Positions 6,613-9,519 of a stretch of DNA of 9,519 nucleotides are shown here, one piece after another. Origin of the DNA: Desulfobacterales bacterium (GTDB lineage Bacteria > Desulfobacterota > Desulfobacteria > Desulfobacterales > JAHIVH01); NCBI GenBank assembly GCA_020056645.1, contig JAGVHJ010000174.1:1-9519 (forward strand), in the 5' to 3' direction. The position numbers were made by a program, and so were the translations under genes. The notes under the pieces are model-generated. The model ran no database searches, was not told the DNA's origin, and worked only from the letters and a program-made list of their open reading frames with translations. The number at the start of each line of letters is the position of its first letter. Within the stretch, counting starts at the first letter, position 1.

Positions 6613-7548
6613 TTAACATGCCTTTATAAATTGATCCACAACATTTTTCATGGGTTCTATTTCAGAAGGGTGAAACCAGAGGATTTCCGGATCGTTCCGG
6701 AACCAGGTGAGTTGTCTCTTGGCGTATCTTCGGCTGTCTCTCTTAAAGAGCAAGAGTGTCTCATCCCAGGAGCGAAGGCCTGCCAGATACTCGGTCACAT
6801 GCCGATAGCCGATCGACTTCATGGGCTTGAGGTCCGTGGAGTAGCCCAAACCGATCACCTTTTTCACCTCGTCCACGATTCCAGCGTCGATCATCTGGTC
6901 CACCCGGCGATCGATCCGTTCATAGAGCTTGTCCCGCTCCATGGTCAGACCGATTTTGATCGCCTCGATCCGGCCCTCGGCAAAGCCGTGGCCTTGATGA
7001 AAGGCGGATATGGGGCGTCCTGTTTCCATGAACACCTCCAGTGCCCGGATGATTCTGAAGGCGTCATTGGGATGGATTTTTGACGCGCTTACGGGATCGA
7101 CCGCCTTGAGCCTCTCATGGAGGAGGCCGCTTCCCTTCTCCGCCGCTTCTTTCTGGAGAGATGCGATTGTTGAAGGATTGCATGGCCTGTCTCTGAAGAG
7201 GCCGTGGAGAAGCGCCTTGATGTAGAGGCCGGTTCCTCCGGCAACAAAAGAGATCACATTCCTTTCATGCAAGCGCTTCATGGTGTCAGAAGCAAGCGTT
7301 GAATATCGGGCCGCGTCAAAAGGTTTATCCGGGTCGACGATATCAATCAGGTGGTGCCTGACCGCTTTCTGCTCGTCTGGCGTGGGCTTGGCCGATCCGA
7401 TATCCAGATAGCGGTAGATCTGCATGGAGTCGGCATTGATGATCTCTCCGTTGAAAAAGCGTGACAAGGCGATGGCGACCGCCGTTTTTCCAACGCCGGT
7501 CGGCCCGCAGATAACCACGCCCTTCAGTTTTTTTTCACATCCAATCAT
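6613..7548 (-). CDS. miaA: tRNA dimethylallyltransferase
   Basis: MiaA adds a dimethylallyl group from DMAPP to N6 of A37 in tRNAs reading UNN codons, the first step to ms2i6A. The 311-aa length is typical. Walker A GPTGVGKT is at 15-22, the DSMQIYR motif with catalytic Asp40 at 40-46, then LDIGSAKP, HHLIDIVDP, and GGTGLYIKALLHGL (104-117). The C-terminal RQLTWFRND signature is present. The start ATG at 7548 has no good ribosome binding site at proper distance; instead it lies inside a tiny ORF (7535-7594) that has one, so translation may be coupled. Its usual E. coli neighbour hfq is not here. The lipoprotein gene follows 60 bp downstream and is probably co-transcribed. Confidence 0.96.
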   Translation of the reverse strand: MIGCEKKLKGVVICGPTGVGKTAVAIALSRFFNGEIINADSMQIYRYLDIGSAKPTPDEQKAVRHHLIDIVDPDKPFDAARYSTLASDTMKRLHERNVISFVAGGTGLYIKALLHGLFRDRPCNPSTIASLQKEAAEKGSGLLHERLKAVDPVSASKIHPNDAFRIIRALEVFMETGRPISAFHQGHGFAEGRIEAIKIGLTMERDKLYERIDRRVDQMIDAGIVDEVKKVIGLGYSTDLKPMKSIGYRHVTEYLAGLRSWDETLLLFKRDSRRYAKRQLTWFRNDPEILWFHPSEIEPMKNVVDQFIKAC

Positions 7549-7594
7549 GGCTGGGCATCATACCACCTTTCCAACCTTTAAGCCAGCGTATCAT
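7535..7594 (-). CDS. Candidate 19-codon Trp-rich leader ORF overlapping miaA
   Basis: An ATG at 7594 is preceded by GGAG with a 5-nt spacer, the best ribosome binding site in this leader. It encodes MIRWLKGWKGGMMPSHDWM and stops at 7535-7537, 14 nt inside miaA in another frame. Three of 19 codons are TGG. MiaA modifies tRNA-Trp, and in E. coli loss of that modification is known to affect Trp-codon attenuation, so a sensing leader is conceivable. It may equally be a chance ORF in repeat-associated sequence. Expression is not shown. Confidence 0.35.
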   Translation of the reverse strand: MIRWLKGWKGGMMPSHDWM

Positions 7595-7616
7595 TTTTAC
7601 TCCATGGTAATCGCAT
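7578..7616 (-). other. Second mini-ORF behind a consensus Shine-Dalgarno
   Basis: A full AAGGAGG (minus strand, 7633-7627) is followed 10 nt later by an ATG opening a 12-codon ORF, MRLPWSKNDTLA, which overlaps the start of the 19-codon ORF in another frame. No longer gene uses this ribosome binding site. It could be the first step of a chain of overlapping small ORFs leading into miaA, or a decayed gene start. Confidence 0.25.
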
Positions 7617-7650
7617 TTGGGACGCGCCTCCTTCGGCCCTGCCGGGGGCC

Positions 7651-7814
7651 AACCTTTTGAAAAGGTTGCCAAACATATCCAAATAAAGATTCCATAACCA
7701 CCCTCTGAAAACCGATTTGCCCCACTTTTTAAAAGCGGGCCGCCGGAGTTCATAATCAATTCAAGTTATGACTTAAATCACTCACCAAGCCCTATTCTAC
7801 ATGCGATTCCACTG
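7651..7814. repeat. Interspersed ~163-bp repeat, copy 2
   Basis: This is the direct-orientation partner of 1-163. The opening dyad is one pair longer here (CAACCTTTT-G-AAAAGGTTG, 7650-7668). The main block of differences lies just after the 19-nt dyad (around 7746-7751), where a 1-nt indel occurs. A miaA transcript starting far upstream on the minus strand would run through this copy. No ORF or transposase is associated. Confidence 0.85.
7721..7739 (-). repeat. 19-nt dyad in repeat copy 2
   Basis: The plus strand reads CCCACTTTTTAAAAGCGGG. On the minus strand it pairs at all nine positions with one G-U wobble at the fourth pair; the plus strand would have an A-C mismatch there. The wobble is at a different pair from that in copy 1, so both copies keep pairing on the minus strand only. 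Confidence 0.7.
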
Positions 7815-7833
7815 ATTTTTACTCGATCTTCAA

Positions 7834-7859
7834 GTTTTAAGAAACCAGCTTCTTAAAAC
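7834..7859. repeat. Hairpin with 10-bp arms
   Basis: GTTTTAAGAA (7834-7843) and TTCTTAAAAC (7850-7859) are exact reverse complements around the 6-nt loop ACCAGC. It is AT-rich and not followed by a T-run on either strand. It lies 20 nt beyond the end of repeat copy 2. Function unknown. Confidence 0.7.
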
Positions 7860-8030
7860 GGAAGGCTCGCTGGCCTTGGGTTTAATCAATCTGGATACGC
7901 TGGGCGAAACGGTGAACGATGAGAGTGTCCATCGATGCCTTATGTTTTGCCACGTCATGGGGTCCAATCCATGCCCGGATAGGTTTCCTTTAAACGCCAT
8001 CCTCATGCCGGGAGAGGGGTGGGTGGTGCT
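7860..8030. other. Intergenic stretch with no recognised gene
   Basis: I see no gene, RNA or repeat that I can name here. A plus-strand frame stays open from 7816 to 8160, but it has only a TTG start at 7876 without a ribosome binding site, and its C-terminal part is a translation of the adjacent palindromes. A minus-strand frame is also open across the same bases. Neither is convincing. Confidence 0.5.
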
Positions 8031-8033
8031 CCT

Positions 8034-8137
8034 GGTTACGAGGCTCTGCCTCGCAACCCAATATGTGACGGCTCCGCCGTCGGGGCTGGTGGGGCCGGAG
8101 CCCCATGCCATGCGTTACGAGGCAGAGCCTCGTAACG
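8034..8137. repeat. REP/BIME-like palindrome cluster
   Basis: Four palindromes lie within ~104 nt. The outer two are the same 23-nt unit in opposite orientation: 8035-8057 (arms GTTACGAGGC/GCCTCGCAAC, centre TCT, one mismatch) and 8113-8137 (arms CGTTACGAGGC/GCCTCGTAACG, centre AGA, perfect). Between them are GACGGC-TCC-GCCGTC (8067-8081) and GGGGCT...AGCCCC (8082-8104). Paired inverted palindromes around GC-rich linkers are the layout of bacterial interspersed mosaic elements. No RAYT transposase is in the window. It lies 39 nt from the DUF169 stop codon, in its 3' region, a usual REP position. Confidence 0.8.
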
Positions 8138-8176
8138 AGGAAACGAGAAATGATAATTAGAAAGGGCGGATAGCCC

Positions 8177-9001
8177 CTATTCGGCCTTTCCGATACCGGT
8201 TTGCCCCCTTTCGACCGATGGTCGCTCCTCCTTTTTAAAAACGATGAGCGGGCAGTTTTTACAGATGTCCGATCCGGGGAAGGGGTCGCCGGGCCGGGTG
8301 ATGGCGCTTGCGCCTGTCTCGTCGATCCTTTCTTTCAGACGTTGACACACCGCCTCTATCTGGGAGCCGGGAATCATGACGTTGATTTCGCCCCGCTCTG
8401 TTTTTCCGGCGTTGTAGCTTCCCGAACACATGGGAACCATGTTGAATTGACGGGTCAGATAGCTCCAGACGGTTCCGCCGCAGGCCGCTGAATTCATGGT
8501 GATGTTGCTCTGTAAAGGATGGGTGCCGGTGGCGGCCATGTAGTCGACCGAAAGATGATAGGCCTGCATCACATCGCAATAAAAATGAACCACATCGGGC
8601 CCTGAAAAGAGCTCGGCCTTGGCAAGGGGGGCTACGGCGACGCCGATCAGGCCTTCTGGCATCCGGGCCTTGGTTTTCACAAACCGCTCGGCCTGCTCAC
8701 GGCTCCTTGTGTATTTGAGGTGGGAGTCGATCTCCTTTTGGTCCACCTCTTTCCAGCCAAAACTGCACAGGGCGTTGCTGCATCCCAACTCTTTTTTCTC
8801 GCCATAGAGGATCTGGCCCTTCATCCGGGCGGCGATCTCCCATTGGCAATAGGTAATGGGCTTCATGGGGGAGTGGTAGCACTCGGCGCGGTTTTTGAAA
8901 TCCGTTGCCTGGGATGTTTCATAAAAAAATTTGACAGCCACCGGATAGTGGTAGAGTCTCAATTCCGTCATGAGCAGTTGCTGCATCTTCTCGTATGTCA
9001 T
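8177..9001 (-). CDS. DUF169 domain protein, cysteine-rich
   Basis: This 274-aa protein of the DUF169 family has no established reaction. Family-like features are YHYPVAVKFF (17-26), CQWEIA (52-57), CSNALCSFGW (74-83), DVMQAYHLSVDY (143-154) and CGGTVWSYL (174-182). There are ten cysteines, with a terminal CKNCP (247-251) that could bind metal; this is inference. No signal peptide or membrane segment is visible, so it is probably cytosolic. A TTG at 9028 would make it overlap the SDR stop (TTGA) and add nine residues, but no ribosome binding site precedes it; the ATG at 9001 gives a more natural start, though its own site is weak. It lies 23 bp downstream of the SDR gene in the same direction, so it is likely in the same operon, which may concern acyl-CoA metabolism. 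Confidence 0.8.
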   Translation of the reverse strand: MTYEKMQQLLMTELRLYHYPVAVKFFYETSQATDFKNRAECYHSPMKPITYCQWEIAARMKGQILYGEKKELGCSNALCSFGWKEVDQKEIDSHLKYTRSREQAERFVKTKARMPEGLIGVAVAPLAKAELFSGPDVVHFYCDVMQAYHLSVDYMAATGTHPLQSNITMNSAACGGTVWSYLTRQFNMVPMCSGSYNAGKTERGEINVMIPGSQIEAVCQRLKERIDETGASAITRPGDPFPGSDICKNCPLIVFKKEERPSVERGQTGIGKAE

Positions 9002-9024
9002 CGTTTCTGTTTTCCGTTTAAGTA

Positions 9025-9519
9025 TCAAGAAAGAAGCGGCCCCATGTATTTAAACACATCGGCCCCGCTGTTGGCCGGTTCGGCGTTTGTGAGATCGTCT
9101 ATTTTTTTAAAATTGTCCCGGATCTCTTCCACCGCTATATCCCGCTCGGTGTCGCCTATGCAGGCCCCTTCCGCGCAGACAATCGCGGTCCGGCCATACC
9201 AGCCCGCTCCCATCACATAGGTTCTTCCGGTTTCATTGTTCTCCTCGGAAGAGAGATAGAGAACCAGGGGAACGTTGAATTTGGGTTGTAATTTTTTCCC
9301 CATATCCTCCGTGAAGATATCTTCGGTCATGCGCGAATAGGCCGTGGGGGCGATGGCGTTGACCTTGACGTTGTATTTGGCCATCTCAAGCTTGAGGGTG
9401 TTCATGATGCCGATCACCCCCAGTTTGGCCGCGCCGTAGTTGGTCTGGCCGAAATTGCCGAAGAGTCCTGAGGTGGAGGAGGTGAAGAGGATCCGTCCAT
9501 AGTTGTTCTCTTTCATGAC
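9025..9519 (-). CDS. SDR-family oxidoreductase, MFE-2 (3-hydroxyacyl-CoA dehydrogenase)-like, 5' part outside the window
   Basis: Only the C-terminal ~164 residues are visible; the frame runs off the right edge, so the nucleotide-binding Rossmann half is missing from view. The visible part carries the SDR catalytic region: RILFTSSTSGLFG with the active-site Ser, then NYGAAK with Tyr and Lys, and VKVNAIAPTAYSRM. Beyond the core, LSSEENNETGRTYVMGAGWYGR resembles the extension of the peroxisomal multifunctional enzyme type 2 dehydrogenase domain, which oxidises 3-hydroxyacyl-CoA with NAD+. A role in fatty or acyl-CoA degradation is therefore likely, but the substrate is not certain. The Met at 9516 is internal, not the start. 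The stop TGA (9025-9027) is followed within 23 bp by the DUF169 gene. Confidence 0.85.
   Translation of the reverse strand, partial: VMKENNYGRILFTSSTSGLFGNFGQTNYGAAKLGVIGIMNTLKLEMAKYNVKVNAIAPTAYSRMTEDIFTEDMGKKLQPKFNVPLVLYLSSEENNETGRTYVMGAGWYGRTAIVCAEGACIGDTERDIAVEEIRDNFKKIDDLTNAEPANSGADVFKYMGPLLS

Noticed and set aside
7876..8160. Plus-strand 94-codon ORF between repeat copy 2 and the palindrome cluster
   Set aside because: It starts at TTG without a ribosome binding site, its C-terminal third is translated REP-like palindromes (RYEAEPRNE), and the opposite strand is equally open. I recognise no domain.

Overview
The window looks like a chromosomal segment of a Desulfobacterota (former Deltaproteobacteria) bacterium, probably Gram-negative with a Kdo-type lipopolysaccharide. 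The lineage is inferred from gene content: a PxxKW-type cysteine-rich mini-protein, a DUF169 protein next to an MFE-2-like short-chain dehydrogenase, a group III phosphofructokinase and a TPR/LppC-type lipoprotein. No database search was possible, so family names rest on motifs read by eye.

Layout. Bases 1-407 carry no gene. They hold a ~163-bp repeat (copy 1), a shorter diverged relative (201-262) and a 51-nt hairpin (320-370). On the minus strand follow a class I/II aminotransferase (408-1736) and, upstream of it, the PxxKW protein (1812-2096); the pair could form an operon. A divergent promoter region (2103-2283) separates it from a plus-strand pair, the Kdo-pathway isomerase kdsD (2284-3291) and a phosphofructokinase (3306-4649). 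This pair runs tail-to-tail, with a 10-bp gap, into a minus-strand block: a TPR/periplasmic-binding-fold lipoprotein (4660-6552) and miaA (6613-7548). Bases 7549-8176 carry no convincing long gene. They hold two tiny overlapping ORFs just ahead of miaA, repeat copy 2 (7651-7814), a 26-nt hairpin and a REP/BIME-like palindrome cluster (8034-8137). The right end carries a DUF169 protein (8177-9001) and, upstream of it, the 3' part of an SDR gene cut by the window edge (9025-9519), both on the minus strand.

How the genes fit together. KdsD makes arabinose 5-phosphate for Kdo, and PFK controls fructose 6-phosphate flux, so the plus-strand pair links central sugar phosphates to the outer envelope. 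The lipoprotein is probably an envelope factor as well. MiaA modifies A37 of tRNAs that read UNN codons. The SDR/DUF169 pair points to acyl-CoA metabolism. The aminotransferase/PxxKW pair has no assigned pathway.

Most unusual signals. (1) A family of interspersed repeats contains a 19-nt dyad centred on TTTT-N-AAAA. Its outer base pairs change in a compensatory way between members, and the two long copies keep full pairing, with G-U wobbles, only on the minus strand. (2) A 19-codon ORF with three Trp codons and a good ribosome binding site overlaps the start of miaA, whose product modifies tRNA-Trp. (3) A perfect 13-bp-armed hairpin without a U-tract lies beyond the aminotransferase. (4) A palindromic BIME-like cluster lies at the right. 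No complete, clearly new multi-gene system was found.
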